Assembly: GCA_000965745.1 (NCBI GenBank)
Contig: CP009479.1
Span: 754,457 to 818,456, forward strand
Source of the DNA: an uncultured archaeon
GTDB taxonomy: Archaea > Thermoplasmatota > Thermoplasmata > Thermoplasmatales > Thermoplasmataceae
DNA length: 64,000 nucleotides
Direction: 5' to 3'
Position numbers and translations under genes: made by a program. The first letter of the stretch is position 1, and every line of letters begins with the position of its first letter. Below are positions 51,925 to 60,431 of the stretch, one piece after another. Under the pieces are notes generated by a model. The model was not told the origin of the DNA. It did no database searches and worked only from the letters and a program-made list of their open reading frames with translations.

Positions 51925-52440
51925 TTGAACGGAAGCATTTACGAAAGAGAACTTGCCGGTATCCTTTCAGGATCTCCAAAGGTGCTGGAAAAGCTAGCCA
52001 AGAAAGTTGATGCCCCCTCCAAGGCAGCTGTTGAAACTCTGCTGGAACGGCCATTTTATGTCACAAGGGCAGCGGGGTCGCTAGGTGCTGATATAATTGC
52101 CATCAGGCACGATTATTCAATGGTTATTGAGGTAAAATCCTCAATTAATTCAACTATCACTTTCACAGAGGCTTCAGGAATGCGTCAGGAACAGGCTGAA
52201 AGGCTCCAGGAGAAGTGCCTGAAATCAGGCCTGTTCATCATATACGCATTCAGGTTGAAAAACGCTCCCGGTGACCCATGGAGGATGTTTTCACTTCCGG
52301 GCGACCCCAAGGGAAGAATGAGGTTCCTTTACAACATACTTTCAGATATCGGGCTGTCCAGGAATGGGAACTACGTTCTCAAATGGGGAGACGGAACTCC
52401 TCTTTCAAAATTGGTTGATTATCTTAACCAGACAATCTAG
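51925..52440 (+). CDS. hjc: Holliday junction resolvase Hjc with an insertion
   Basis: It cleaves four-way junctions in recombination. The 171-residue protein keeps the endonuclease core: Glu in YERELAGIL (residue 8), GADIIAIRHD (Asp) and VIEVKSS (Glu-x-Lys). Most Hjc proteins have only a few residues between the first Glu helix and the RAAGS strand; here about 30 extra residues (LEKLAKKVDAPSKAAVETL) are inserted. The start is TTG at 51925, with GGAG at 51917-51920 and a TATA-like run at 51887-51896. A T-run follows directly after the stop. Confidence 0.85.
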   Translation: MNGSIYERELAGILSGSPKVLEKLAKKVDAPSKAAVETLLERPFYVTRAAGSLGADIIAIRHDYSMVIEVKSSINSTITFTEASGMRQEQAERLQEKCLKSGLFIIYAFRLKNAPGDPWRMFSLPGDPKGRMRFLYNILSDIGLSRNGNYVLKWGDGTPLSKLVDYLNQTI

Positions 52441-52447
52441 GTTTTTT
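52441..52447 (+). terminator. Oligo-T terminator of hjc
   Basis: A run of six T begins one base after the hjc stop codon. The next 200 bases contain no supported gene. Confidence 0.45.
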
Positions 52448-52659
52448 CGATCAATGGAATTGGCAATCTACAAGAAGGGGTAAATGTGGTGTTTCCCTCG
52501 CAGTTGCTTCCCAGGCAAGCATTTATCTGAGGATCAACCCCGTAGCGCACATGAGAAAATACGAGCTTCTTTCACTTCGGATGCTTCAGAACCGGTGTAT
52601 CCACTATGGCAAAATGACCAAATTTAAAGCCACCGTCAGGACAAACTGCGGACAAAAAG

Positions 52660-52667
52660 AAAAAAAA
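52660..52667 (-). terminator. Oligo-T terminator of the aminotransferase gene
   Basis: Eight A on the plus strand give eight T on the minus strand, starting 4 nt after the stop codon of the gene at 52671. Confidence 0.5.
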
Positions 52668-52670
52668 TGT

Positions 52671-54044
52671 TTAGAGGGAAGCCTTGATGGCTTTATCAAG
52701 TGCTTCTACTCCCATGTCTACCTGCTCCTCTGTAATAATGAGGGGCGGAATGAACCTTATTGCGCTAAGGCCAGTCGGAAGAACTATCATCCCATGCTCG
52801 AACGTGCTCTTTTCAACCTTATCCCTTAGTTTCGCATCGGGCTCCCTGGTATTCCTGTCCTTGACGAAATCGATTGCCTGCATTAGCCCAAGACCTCTGA
52901 CATCTCCTATGGCGTCATACTTCTCCTGGAGCTCATGGAGCCTCTTGTTCAGGTGGTTGCCCTGCTTTGTGGAGTTCTCAAGGATGTGGTCCTTCTTCAT
53001 CACTTCTATGGTTGCCACTGCCGAGGCTGAAGCAAGAAGGTTTCCTCCGAAGGTGTTGGAATGCCTTCCCTGTTCCGGGAAATCAAGCTTGGAATCCATA
53101 ACTACCGCACCCATGGGCACACCGTTTGAGATTGCCTTTGCAAGGGTTATTATCTGAGGCTCTACACCGAAGTGCTCTGAAGCAAAGAATTTTCCAGTTC
53201 TCCCGAAACCGCTCTGGACCTCATCCATTACTACAAGCATTTCATTCTCGTCTGCGAGCTGCCTCAATCTCTTGTGGAACGATTTGGGCGGAACTATGTA
53301 TCCACCTTCGCCCTGTATGGGCTCTATGAAGAACGCAGCTGCATTTTCCCTTGGAATATAGGTTTTCAGGACGTACCTGTCTATGAACTCAATGGTTCTG
53401 TTCACAAGCTCTTCCGGCTCTTCATAGCCGTCGATTCCAAACGGGTTCCTGAAAGGGTTGGGGTAAGGAACATGCTCAACACCGGGCATAGTCGGGAAGA
53501 ATCCCTTCCTCTGCACCGGCTTAGAGGCTGTCAGGGAGAGGGCACCGAGAGTCCTTCCATGAAATGCTCCAATGAATCCTATAAACTGCTGCTTCTTGGT
53601 GCTTGCTTTTGATATCTTTATGGCAGCCTCAATGCTTTCTGCCCCGCTGTTGGTGAAGAATGTCTTCTTGCTGAATTTCCCGGGAGTGACCTCAGCAAGT
53701 GCCTTGGCAGCATCCACCTGCTCTTTGTAGTAGAAATCTGTGCCTGCAAAATGCCAGAGCTTGTGGAGTTGTTCCTCAACCTTCTTGGCTACGTATGGAT
53801 GCACATGACCAAGATTCGTCACTCCTATTCCACTGGCGAAATCGATGAAAACGTTTCCGTCAACGTCTTCAATAAATACTCCCTGTCCTCGCTTGGCTAC
53901 AATATTCATTGATTTGGTGCTTGTGGCAAGAAATTTAGTGTCTTCCTCAATAACCTTCTTGGCCTCCGGCCCTGGCAGTGATGTTTTAATCTCAATCTTT
54001 TCAAGCTTCTTCATGCCCTGGTTTAATTTCTCATCTGACATCAT
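52671..54044 (-). CDS. Class III aminotransferase (4-aminobutyrate/ornithine type) or related racemase
   Basis: A 457-residue PLP enzyme. The Schiff-base Lys is in LAKAISNGVPMGA, the ring Asp in VMDEVQSGFGRTGK, TNSGAESIEAA is the phosphate loop and GAFHGRTLGALS follows. It is close to GabT/ornithine aminotransferases. Thermococcal relatives of the same subfamily are amino-acid racemases, so racemase activity is possible. The open frame extends upstream to 54215, but ATG 54044 sits about 33 nt after an AATATATATT box (54073-54082) and begins with a normal N-terminus. It is monocistronic and divergent from the ferritin-VIT1 gene. Confidence 0.9.
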   Translation of the reverse strand: MMSDEKLNQGMKKLEKIEIKTSLPGPEAKKVIEEDTKFLATSTKSMNIVAKRGQGVFIEDVDGNVFIDFASGIGVTNLGHVHPYVAKKVEEQLHKLWHFAGTDFYYKEQVDAAKALAEVTPGKFSKKTFFTNSGAESIEAAIKISKASTKKQQFIGFIGAFHGRTLGALSLTASKPVQRKGFFPTMPGVEHVPYPNPFRNPFGIDGYEEPEELVNRTIEFIDRYVLKTYIPRENAAAFFIEPIQGEGGYIVPPKSFHKRLRQLADENEMLVVMDEVQSGFGRTGKFFASEHFGVEPQIITLAKAISNGVPMGAVVMDSKLDFPEQGRHSNTFGGNLLASASAVATIEVMKKDHILENSTKQGNHLNKRLHELQEKYDAIGDVRGLGLMQAIDFVKDRNTREPDAKLRDKVEKSTFEHGMIVLPTGLSAIRFIPPLIITEEQVDMGVEALDKAIKASL

Positions 54045-54224
54045 AAAACCACTGTAGATCATTTTGCGTAATAATATATATTTTATCAGATGAAAAACGA
54101 AAGGTATTTGCGATATTCGGATAGAGCACCTTATCACGTATTTTGAAATGTTTTTACCCTGATGCAATTCTGACCACAAATTCACTTTAACTAATTTTAT
54201 TAGACTGAGCAACATTACGTTTCA

Positions 54225-55211
54225 ATGCCTGCAAACGTCAGCATTCCCGCCCAGAAGGAGTTTTACAGGGACGAGATCACTGATCGGGAGTTTTACAGGA
54301 GACTGGCGAAGCAGGTAGACGATGAGAGTTTCAGAGACAATCTTGTAAAGCTTTCGGACGTGGAAGATAGGCACTCAGGATTCTGGAGAAAAAATCTCGA
54401 GAAAGCGGGCGTGGACGTCTCCAGAATAAAGTACAAGAAAGCCAGAGTTCTTTGGCTTCTTTTTCTGTCAAGGCTGATTGGCACATATCTTACAGTCAGG
54501 CTTCTTGAGCACGGGGAGATTAACACTGTAAAGGAGTATAGTGAATTCATCAAGACCTCCAAGGGCACACCTGAATTCAGGGAGGACCTCCAGAAGATAA
54601 TAAAGGAAGAGATAGAGCATGAAGAAGTCTTTGAGAACCAGATGGAGAAGAGCCAGGAACAGATTGAGAAGAACAGGGACATAATTTACGGTGTGAGCGA
54701 CGGCCTTGTTGAAGTCCTTGGCGCTGTAGCAGGACTTGCCGCGATCATAACAAATCACATTTATATAGCTCTTGGAGGCATACTGGTCGGGCTCAGCGGT
54801 ACAATAAGCATGAGCCTTGGCGCGTATCTTGCCAAGAACTCGGAAACCGAGTTCAGGATTAACGAGGAGAGGAAAAGGGAACTGCTTGGCTTCGAGTCTG
54901 ATGAGGAGAGGATAGAGAAGTACTCTAAGCAGTCGAAGAAATCCGCTGCCAGCGTTGGAGGGTCATATATAATCGGGGCGGTAGTCCCCATCCTGCCGTT
55001 TGTATTCTTCCCGCCGATCACAGGGCTAATCATATCCGTCGTTCTTGTGGCAATAAGCCAGGCCATCACCAACGCACTTGTCGCACTTTCCATGAATATA
55101 GGGATTCTCAGGAGCTCTCTTAAGGCATCTCTCCTGTCGCTTTCTGCTGCAGCCGCGGTGTTTGCGCTTGGAGAGCTCTTCCACATTGTGTTTGGCATAA
55201 CTCTGCTGTGA
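54225..55211 (+). CDS. Ferritin-like domain fused to VIT1/CCC1 iron/manganese transporter
   Basis: A 328-residue fusion. Residues 1-140 are a rubrerythrin-like helical domain with ExxH-type ligands (DVEDRHSGFW, KEEIEHEEVFE). Residues 145-328 are a VIT1/CCC1 transporter with GVSDGLVEVLGAVAGLAAI as the first membrane helix and an acidic cytoplasmic loop (ETEFRINEERKRELLG), ending in three or four more helices. The fused form resembles bacterial MbfA, an iron exporter that senses iron through its ferritin-like domain. Iron efflux in an acid, iron-rich habitat is a sensible role. The TATA-like CTAATTTTATTA (54191-54202) suggests a leaderless ATG. Confidence 0.9.
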   Translation: MPANVSIPAQKEFYRDEITDREFYRRLAKQVDDESFRDNLVKLSDVEDRHSGFWRKNLEKAGVDVSRIKYKKARVLWLLFLSRLIGTYLTVRLLEHGEINTVKEYSEFIKTSKGTPEFREDLQKIIKEEIEHEEVFENQMEKSQEQIEKNRDIIYGVSDGLVEVLGAVAGLAAIITNHIYIALGGILVGLSGTISMSLGAYLAKNSETEFRINEERKRELLGFESDEERIEKYSKQSKKSAASVGGSYIIGAVVPILPFVFFPPITGLIISVVLVAISQAITNALVALSMNIGILRSSLKASLLSLSAAAAVFALGELFHIVFGITLL

Positions 55212-55243
55212 TCTCTTCGATCCATGCTGCCAGGCTGGAGCCA

Positions 55244-55256
55244 ATATATTTAATAA
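55244..55256 (+). promoter_or_regulatory. TATA box of the ABC transporter operon
   Basis: ATATATTTAATAA is centred 26 nt before ATG 55276. It abuts the GTG at 55258, which therefore cannot be the start. Confidence 0.5.
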
Positions 55257-55275
55257 AGTGGCTCATAGCAACTCA

Positions 55276-56055
55276 ATGGAGGCATCGATCAGCGTCCGGG
55301 GCCTGTACAAGAAATACGTGGATAATTATGCGCTGAACGACCTAAATCTTGATGTGGAGCCGGGAAAGATCTTCGGGGTACTCGGCCCAAACGGTTCCGG
55401 GAAAACGACACTTCTCAAGATCATATCTGCACTGCTTGAAAGGACTTCAGGGAGCGTAAGTGTCAGGGGACTTGACCCGTCAAAGCATAAGGATCAGGTC
55501 AAGAAGCTTGTCGGCTATGTTCCCGAGGTCCCAACCATGTATGAGTCACTATCACCCGGTGAATTCTTCTCTTTTGTGGCAACTGTTCGCAATATCGAGG
55601 AATCCCTCGTGGAAGAAAGAATAAACAGCATGGTCAGAGCACTTGGAATTTCGGACTCCATTGACAGCTTCATAGGATCCCTCTCATTCGGCACGAGGCA
55701 GAAGGTTGCCATAATTGCGTCACTGCTGCACGATCCCGAAATCATAGTGATGGACGAAGGGATGAACGGTCTCGATCCACGGTCTGCCAAAATACTGAAG
55801 GAACTTATGAGAAGCTTTGCAGAGAGGGGCAAGACCGTGATTTTCTCAACACATATAATGGACGTTGCTGAAAGTGTCTGCGACACAGTTGCGATATTGT
55901 ACAAGGGAAGGATAGTGAGCACCGGGACCATGGATAAACTCAAGGAGAGATCAGGAAAGAGCAGTTCAAATCTTGAGGAAATTTTCCTTAAGCTGACAGG
56001 AAACGAAGATCTTGATCCGCTTATTCACTCTCTTAAGGAATCGTTCAGGTCATGA
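55276..56055 (+). CDS. ABC transporter ATP-binding protein
   Basis: A 259-residue ATPase: Walker A GPNGSGKTT, Q-loop region YVPEVPTMYESLSP, signature LSFGTRQKVAII, Walker B EIIVMDEG followed by MNGLDPRS, and the switch His in STHIMD. The signature is a slight variant (LSFGT instead of LSGGQ). The C-terminal tail (SSNLEEIFLKLTG) is that of ABC-2-type exporters of the DrrA/CcmA group. It is coupled to the membrane gene at 56052 by ATGA. The substrate is unknown. Confidence 0.92.
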   Translation: MEASISVRGLYKKYVDNYALNDLNLDVEPGKIFGVLGPNGSGKTTLLKIISALLERTSGSVSVRGLDPSKHKDQVKKLVGYVPEVPTMYESLSPGEFFSFVATVRNIEESLVEERINSMVRALGISDSIDSFIGSLSFGTRQKVAIIASLLHDPEIIVMDEGMNGLDPRSAKILKELMRSFAERGKTVIFSTHIMDVAESVCDTVAILYKGRIVSTGTMDKLKERSGKSSSNLEEIFLKLTGNEDLDPLIHSLKESFRS

Positions 56056-57665
56056 ACTCGTCTGTCTTATTCCTTGCAAGAATGCTCATGATCGAGCAGC
56101 GCTATCAGGCCATAAAAAAATCTCCAAAATACACATCAGAGGTTGACCAGAAGACAACCAGGAAAAAACTTGGAAACTTCCTCAAGGTGTCCTACGCAGC
56201 AAATTCAATCTCTTTTGCAGTGTTCTCATTCCTTCTTATAACTCCATACATTTTCACTGGCGGTGATGCTGGACGGATCACTAACATTGGTTTCATTGTG
56301 TACATTTACGCTCTGATAATAAGCATCTACAGTTCCGCCCTGTTTTTCAACTCTTTGGGCACCATGAATCTTCTTGGCCCCGTTTCACCGCTACCATATG
56401 AAGGGAGAAAGAAGGCGGTGATGTTTTCATGGTTCATATACAACGGGTCAAGTGCTATCTTTGCCGTCCTTCCAGCTGTTGTCTGGATAGCATGGTCTAC
56501 AGGAAACCCTGCGGTGCTATTCTTCGGGATAATTTGGGGTATTCTTCTAATCATGGCAGGATTCACGATCGGCTCCCTCATAAACGCTTTCATATCAGGA
56601 AACGGAAGGGGGGAAAAAGCAGGATTCATGAGCACAATGAAGAGCACGATCAGGGTTATTATAATCCTCTTTGTGTTCGCTATTTTCGAAATCGGCATAT
56701 ATCTCCCCGGACTGATACCGAATTTCATTCCAGGGATCGCATTTCCTCTGAACAGGTTCCTGCCTCTGGTTAACATTCCTTATGTTGTTTTTCTGGGAAA
56801 TCAGACCCTCCATGGACTTGTTACTGATGCAGCTTCATCAATCCTTTACCTTGCAGCATTCTCCATCTTAGCAGTTGCCACCAACTCCTTTGCCGTTGAA
56901 AGGTCCGTTCTTCTCGGGAAATCTGAAGAGATTTTCAGGCCTGAAAAGTTTGTGAATTACAGGAGGGGAAGCCTTCCAGCATCACTTATAATGAAGGAGG
57001 TCAGGATCGTGGCAAGAAAATCCCAGAACGTCATACTCCTCTTCATTCCAGTCATATTCGTGTTTCCGACAATACTCTCAGTTCTCGTATATGGCAGTGA
57101 AGGAGGGATAGGAAACCTGGGCACATATTTCTCCCTGATATCAATCCTGGTAATATGCTCCAGCTTCTACTCACTCATATTAATGGTTTCCGAAGGAAGT
57201 GGAATTGAGACACTTTTCTCGCTTCCCATCTCAGTCAAGGACATAATATATTCAAAATCGGCTTTTGGACTTCTTGTATTCTCCATCATAATAATTCCCG
57301 TATCACTTCTCATAATAGGCGGCAATTACGGCACATCCACGTATGATATTCTCGTTCCAGCCAATCTTATACTTGGCTTCTCATTCTCCTCGATTTTCAA
57401 CATCAGGAGGCTATTGTTGCGCCTGCCTGCCGAGTCAACAAACGTCAATTTCTACTCCTTCGGTGGTGGATTGTTCATAGCTGCGATGTTTGTGGTTACC
57501 GCCGCAATAGTTCTCATTCCGGTCATTTTATCGGTGTTATTCACAATAGCGCTGACAGGCTCGCTTCAGTCAAACCCCTATATCTTCTACCTTCTGGACA
57601 GTTCCCTGAATTTTGCAGCATTGCTTGGAGTCATATTCATGACCGGAAATACAGTTAAGACATGA
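56052..57665 (+). CDS. ABC transporter membrane protein (ABC-2-like)
   Basis: A 537-residue membrane protein with roughly twelve hydrophobic segments and a basic cytoplasmic start. The segments near residues 55-75, 80-100, 128-150 and 155-175 precede a large loop, then further helices from 330 to 520. There is no typical importer EAA loop; the size and pairing with an exporter-type ATPase suggest an efflux system. It starts inside the stop of the ATPase gene. The exported compound is unknown; lipid, drug-like or surface material are all possible. Confidence 0.82.
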   Translation: MNSSVLFLARMLMIEQRYQAIKKSPKYTSEVDQKTTRKKLGNFLKVSYAANSISFAVFSFLLITPYIFTGGDAGRITNIGFIVYIYALIISIYSSALFFNSLGTMNLLGPVSPLPYEGRKKAVMFSWFIYNGSSAIFAVLPAVVWIAWSTGNPAVLFFGIIWGILLIMAGFTIGSLINAFISGNGRGEKAGFMSTMKSTIRVIIILFVFAIFEIGIYLPGLIPNFIPGIAFPLNRFLPLVNIPYVVFLGNQTLHGLVTDAASSILYLAAFSILAVATNSFAVERSVLLGKSEEIFRPEKFVNYRRGSLPASLIMKEVRIVARKSQNVILLFIPVIFVFPTILSVLVYGSEGGIGNLGTYFSLISILVICSSFYSLILMVSEGSGIETLFSLPISVKDIIYSKSAFGLLVFSIIIIPVSLLIIGGNYGTSTYDILVPANLILGFSFSSIFNIRRLLLRLPAESTNVNFYSFGGGLFIAAMFVVTAAIVLIPVILSVLFTIALTGSLQSNPYIFYLLDSSLNFAALLGVIFMTGNTVKT

Positions 57666-57776
57666 ATCATTCTCCCTCATGAAGAGAAATATTCATGAAG
57701 CAGGAGGAAATTCCACTCGAAAAAATAGTAAAAATTATAAATATTTTTTAAATCAGCCAAGGCTAAGTGATTACAA

Positions 57777-58229
57777 ATGGTAGATGTTAAAAAAGTCCCA
57801 GCCCAATTACTACTTAAGAATCTTGCAAAAAAATTCCAGGACGACAAAAGGGTAAAAGCTGAGGAATGGATGAAATTCGCTAAGGCAGGGATACACAAAG
57901 AGAAAGCATGGGAACAGGATGACTGGTTTTACACAAGGCTGGCATCAACACTGAGAAGGGTGTACCTGATTGGCCCAATAGGATCTTCTAGGTTGAGTGA
58001 ATACTACGGGGGCCGGGTTGATAACGGATCTCAGGGATATCATCCCGCAAAAGGAAGCCGATCCATCGTAAGGCACACACTTATGACCCTTGAAAAACTG
58101 GGTTATGTCAAGAAAGACAAGAATGGGAGATCTGTCTCTCCACAGGGGCAGTCATTGCTTGACCAGGCATCAAAGGAAGTAATGAAGGAACTTGTGGAAA
58201 AGGACAAATCTCTTGAAAAGCTACTGTAA
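57777..58229 (+). CDS. rps19e: Ribosomal protein S19e
   Basis: A 150-residue small-subunit protein of the archaeal/eukaryotic set. The family blocks WMKFAKAGIHKEKAW, WFYTRLASTLRRVYL, and SRSIVRHTLMTLEKLGYV with KKDKNGR are all visible. It opens the cluster S19e-PDCD5-L39e-L31e-aIF6, a conserved archaeal order. The TATA-like TAAAAATTATAAATA about 45 nt upstream suggests a leader. Confidence 0.96.
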   Translation: MVDVKKVPAQLLLKNLAKKFQDDKRVKAEEWMKFAKAGIHKEKAWEQDDWFYTRLASTLRRVYLIGPIGSSRLSEYYGGRVDNGSQGYHPAKGSRSIVRHTLMTLEKLGYVKKDKNGRSVSPQGQSLLDQASKEVMKELVEKDKSLEKLL

Positions 58230-58239
58230 GTGATAGATC

Positions 58240-58587
58240 ATGGAAGATGATGAGGAACTAAGAGAACTGCGAAAAAGAAAGATGCAGGAAATGCAGCGTT
58301 CGGCCGAGGATCAGAGGGCATCCGAGGAGCAGCAGCAGGCCCAGGAGGAAGAACGAGCAAGGAAGCAGCAGATTCTCAGGCAGATCCTCGACCCACAGGC
58401 TCGCGAGAGGCTGGCAAATGTGAGGCTAGTAAGACCTGATCTTGCAGAAAACGTGGAGAACCAGCTAATACAGCTGGCCAGCATGGGCAGAATCAACAGA
58501 GTTCTTACAGAGAAAGAGATAAAGGACATACTGTCCAGAATGACAGAAGGCAAAAGAGATATTAAAATTGAGAGGAGAAGCAAATGA
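58240..58587 (+). CDS. PDCD5-family DNA-binding protein
   Basis: A 115-residue basic helical protein. It starts with a charged, Gln/Glu-rich helix ([20 protein letters not shown]) and continues with the PDCD5 core helix bundle ([22 protein letters not shown]). The eukaryotic homologue is linked to apoptosis and to TRiC/tubulin folding; the archaeal protein binds DNA in vitro. It is 10 nt after S19e and overlaps L39e by ATGA. Confidence 0.92.
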   Translation: MEDDEELRELRKRKMQEMQRSAEDQRASEEQQQAQEEERARKQQILRQILDPQARERLANVRLVRPDLAENVENQLIQLASMGRINRVLTEKEIKDILSRMTEGKRDIKIERRSK

Positions 58588-58739
58588 GCAGAAACAAGGA
58601 ACTGGGAAGGAAAATAAGACTATTGAACAGAGTTAAGGCTAACAGAAGGGTTCCAGGCTGGGTTATGATGAAGACAGACAGAAAAGTTACCCAGAACCCT
58701 AAGAGAAGAAACTGGAGAAGAAACAACCTCAAGTTGTGA
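58584..58739 (+). CDS. rpl39e: Ribosomal protein L39e
   Basis: A 51-residue, extremely basic protein starting [16 protein letters not shown] and ending [11 protein letters not shown], with [13 protein letters not shown] in the middle, as in all L39e proteins lining the exit tunnel. Its ATG overlaps the stop of the PDCD5-family gene. Confidence 0.95.
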   Translation: MSRNKELGRKIRLLNRVKANRRVPGWVMMKTDRKVTQNPKRRNWRRNNLKL

Positions 58740-58745
58740 TCATAC

Positions 58746-59015
58746 ATGGTTGAAAATCAGGTAAGTAACGAAATCCTTCTCAACATACCGCTGAGGAAGG
58801 CAAAGCTCTCCTCGAGAAAGAGAAGGGCCGACAGCGTAATGGCCATAATTAAGGAATATGTTGCAAGATTCACGAAATCAGAAACCGATAAAATATGGAT
58901 CGATACTAAGGTTAATGAAGCCGTTTGGAGTCGTGGAAGGACAAAGATCCCTTCTTACATTCAGGTGAAGGTTATCAAACTACAGGAAGGGACGACAGAA
59001 GTCATTCTGCCTTAG
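58746..59015 (+). CDS. rpl31e: Ribosomal protein L31e
   Basis: An 89-residue large-subunit protein at the exit-tunnel rim. NIPLRKAKLSSRKRRADSVM, YVARFTKSETDKIWID and NEAVWSRGRTKIPSYIQVK are the family blocks. It lies 6 nt after L39e and 4 nt before aIF6. Confidence 0.95.
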   Translation: MVENQVSNEILLNIPLRKAKLSSRKRRADSVMAIIKEYVARFTKSETDKIWIDTKVNEAVWSRGRTKIPSYIQVKVIKLQEGTTEVILP

Positions 59016-59019
59016 TTTT

Positions 59020-59673
59020 ATGATCAAAAAAATTTCTATCCTTAAAAGCAACTATATTGGTGTTTATGCTAGGGCATGGGAGGATATCGCAATCGTCCCC
59101 CTGACAATTGAAGATGAAGTTGTTTCAGATTTTGAGGAAGTTCTGGGTGTGGAAGTAAAAAAGACACTGGTCAACAACTCAAACCTCATCGGCTCCATGA
59201 CGGTCATGAATTCAAACGGCATCATTGTGGCCCAGAACGGCTGGGAAGGAGGGTTTGAAGTTGAGATGCCCGGGAGAAACACACTTTATCTAAAAGATAA
59301 ATTCAATGCTGTCGGAAACGACATAATTGCCAACAATCACGCAGCACTAATTCATACCGGTTTCAACAACACTTCCAGAAAGAAGATCGAGGATACACTT
59401 GGTGTAGAGGTTCTGAAAGGGACTATAGGCGGAATAAAGACTGTTGGGAGCGTTGGTGTGGTTACACAGAAAGGGATGCTTGTTGCACCGGAGGCTTCAG
59501 AAGAGGAGCAGGAATTTCTTTCAAAACTTTTCAAAGTGCCAGTCAAGGCAGGAACAGCGAATTTTGGGAATATGTACATCGGGTCTTCAATAATAGCCAA
59601 TTCAAAAGGCGTGCTTGTAGGGAAGGACACAACGCCGATTGAACTGGGAAGAATCGACGATATTTTTTCCTGA
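59020..59673 (+). CDS. eif6: Translation initiation factor aIF6
   Basis: A 217-residue anti-association factor that binds the large ribosomal subunit. It has the five-fold pseudosymmetric pattern of eIF6, visible as repeated blocks such as NLIGSMTVMNSNGIIV, TVGSVGVVTQKGMLV and MYIGSSIIANSKGVLV. It ends the translation cluster and its stop directly abuts the convergent pyrE stop. Confidence 0.95.
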   Translation: MIKKISILKSNYIGVYARAWEDIAIVPLTIEDEVVSDFEEVLGVEVKKTLVNNSNLIGSMTVMNSNGIIVAQNGWEGGFEVEMPGRNTLYLKDKFNAVGNDIIANNHAALIHTGFNNTSRKKIEDTLGVEVLKGTIGGIKTVGSVGVVTQKGMLVAPEASEEEQEFLSKLFKVPVKAGTANFGNMYIGSSIIANSKGVLVGKDTTPIELGRIDDIFS

Positions 59674-60177
59674 CTACTTCCCCTTCACGTCAGATATTTT
59701 CACGACTGACACTAGTTCGATGCCGTTCTCCTTGAGCATCTCCTTTCCTCCCTCTTCACGGTCAACAACAACTATTGCCCTTTTCACTACTCCCCCATTG
59801 TCCCTGATTAACTGCGCGGCCTTAAGGAGGGACCCGCCGGTGGTCACAACATCCTCAATAAGCTCAATCTCCTCGCCTTCGCGTAGGTGGCCTATGATGA
59901 GCTTCTTTGTTCCATGGCTTCTCTCTTTTCTCAGCACCAGGTAAGGTATCTTCATCATGACTGCGGTTGCTACTGTTATGGGCACTGCACCGAGCTCCAT
60001 TCCCGCTATCTTTTGCGCACTCACCTTTGAGGCAAGCTCTGATGCGATCTCCTCAAGCGTCGCAGGATCGGTTGCAGCATCCTTTATGTCCACGTAATAA
60101 TTGGATTTCTTTCCGGAAGTGAGTACAAAATCGCCGAATTTAATGGCTCCAGCTTCTACAAGTCTGTCTTTCAGCAT
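59674..60177 (-). CDS. pyrE: Orotate phosphoribosyltransferase
   Basis: It joins orotate and PRPP to OMP. The 167-residue protein has the PRPP motif ELIEDVVTTGGSLLKAAQ near residues 100-118, FVLTSGKKSNYYVDIKD at the N-terminus and IAGMELGAVPI. The next enzyme, pyrF, lies at 62263 but is transcribed the other way with two genes in between. The stop touches the aIF6 stop. Confidence 0.95.
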   Translation of the reverse strand: MLKDRLVEAGAIKFGDFVLTSGKKSNYYVDIKDAATDPATLEEIASELASKVSAQKIAGMELGAVPITVATAVMMKIPYLVLRKERSHGTKKLIIGHLREGEEIELIEDVVTTGGSLLKAAQLIRDNGGVVKRAIVVVDREEGGKEMLKENGIELVSVVKISDVKGK

Positions 60178-60268
60178 TATTATCCTGTATCCTGATCGAA
60201 TTAAAATTGATCTGTTAATCCTGTACCCTATCTGCCCAAGCGAAGCTTATATCAAGCCGAGGTGCCCT

Positions 60269-60427
60269 GTGAGAACAAAGGCTGGAAGGATCGCCCTATA
60301 CGCTGACGGAGTCATGATTGGCTGGCACATGCTCCAGTCAAATATGCTTTATACGAAGATCTTTGGCAGGAAGATTAGAATAATCTTCAGCCCTGCATTC
60401 GGAATCACTATCTTGTCTGGGCTCTAG
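60269..60427 (+). CDS. Short open frame, possibly the 5' part of a frameshifted gene
   Basis: A 52-residue frame starting with GTG and containing GRIALYADGVMIGWHM and KIFGRKIRIIFSPAFG. The codon choice (AGG, ATA, AAG) resembles that of real genes here, and a TATA-like CTTATATC lies about 22 nt upstream. It ends 4 nt before the next frame (60432), which looks like the continuation in another phase. It may therefore be one gene with a frameshift, or a separate mini-protein. Confidence 0.3.
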   Translation: MRTKAGRIALYADGVMIGWHMLQSNMLYTKIFGRKIRIIFSPAFGITILSGL

Positions 60428-60431
60428 ACGG

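Noticed and set aside
52551-52829. 92-codon plus-strand frame after hjc with a plausible TATA distance
   Set aside because: Its second half is antisense to the conserved C-terminus of the aminotransferase gene, and the translation (scattered Cys, no regular pattern) does not look like a folded protein.
54045-54215. 57-residue N-terminal extension of the class III aminotransferase
   Set aside because: It reads through the AT-rich promoter (TATA box at 54073-54082) and does not resemble the family.
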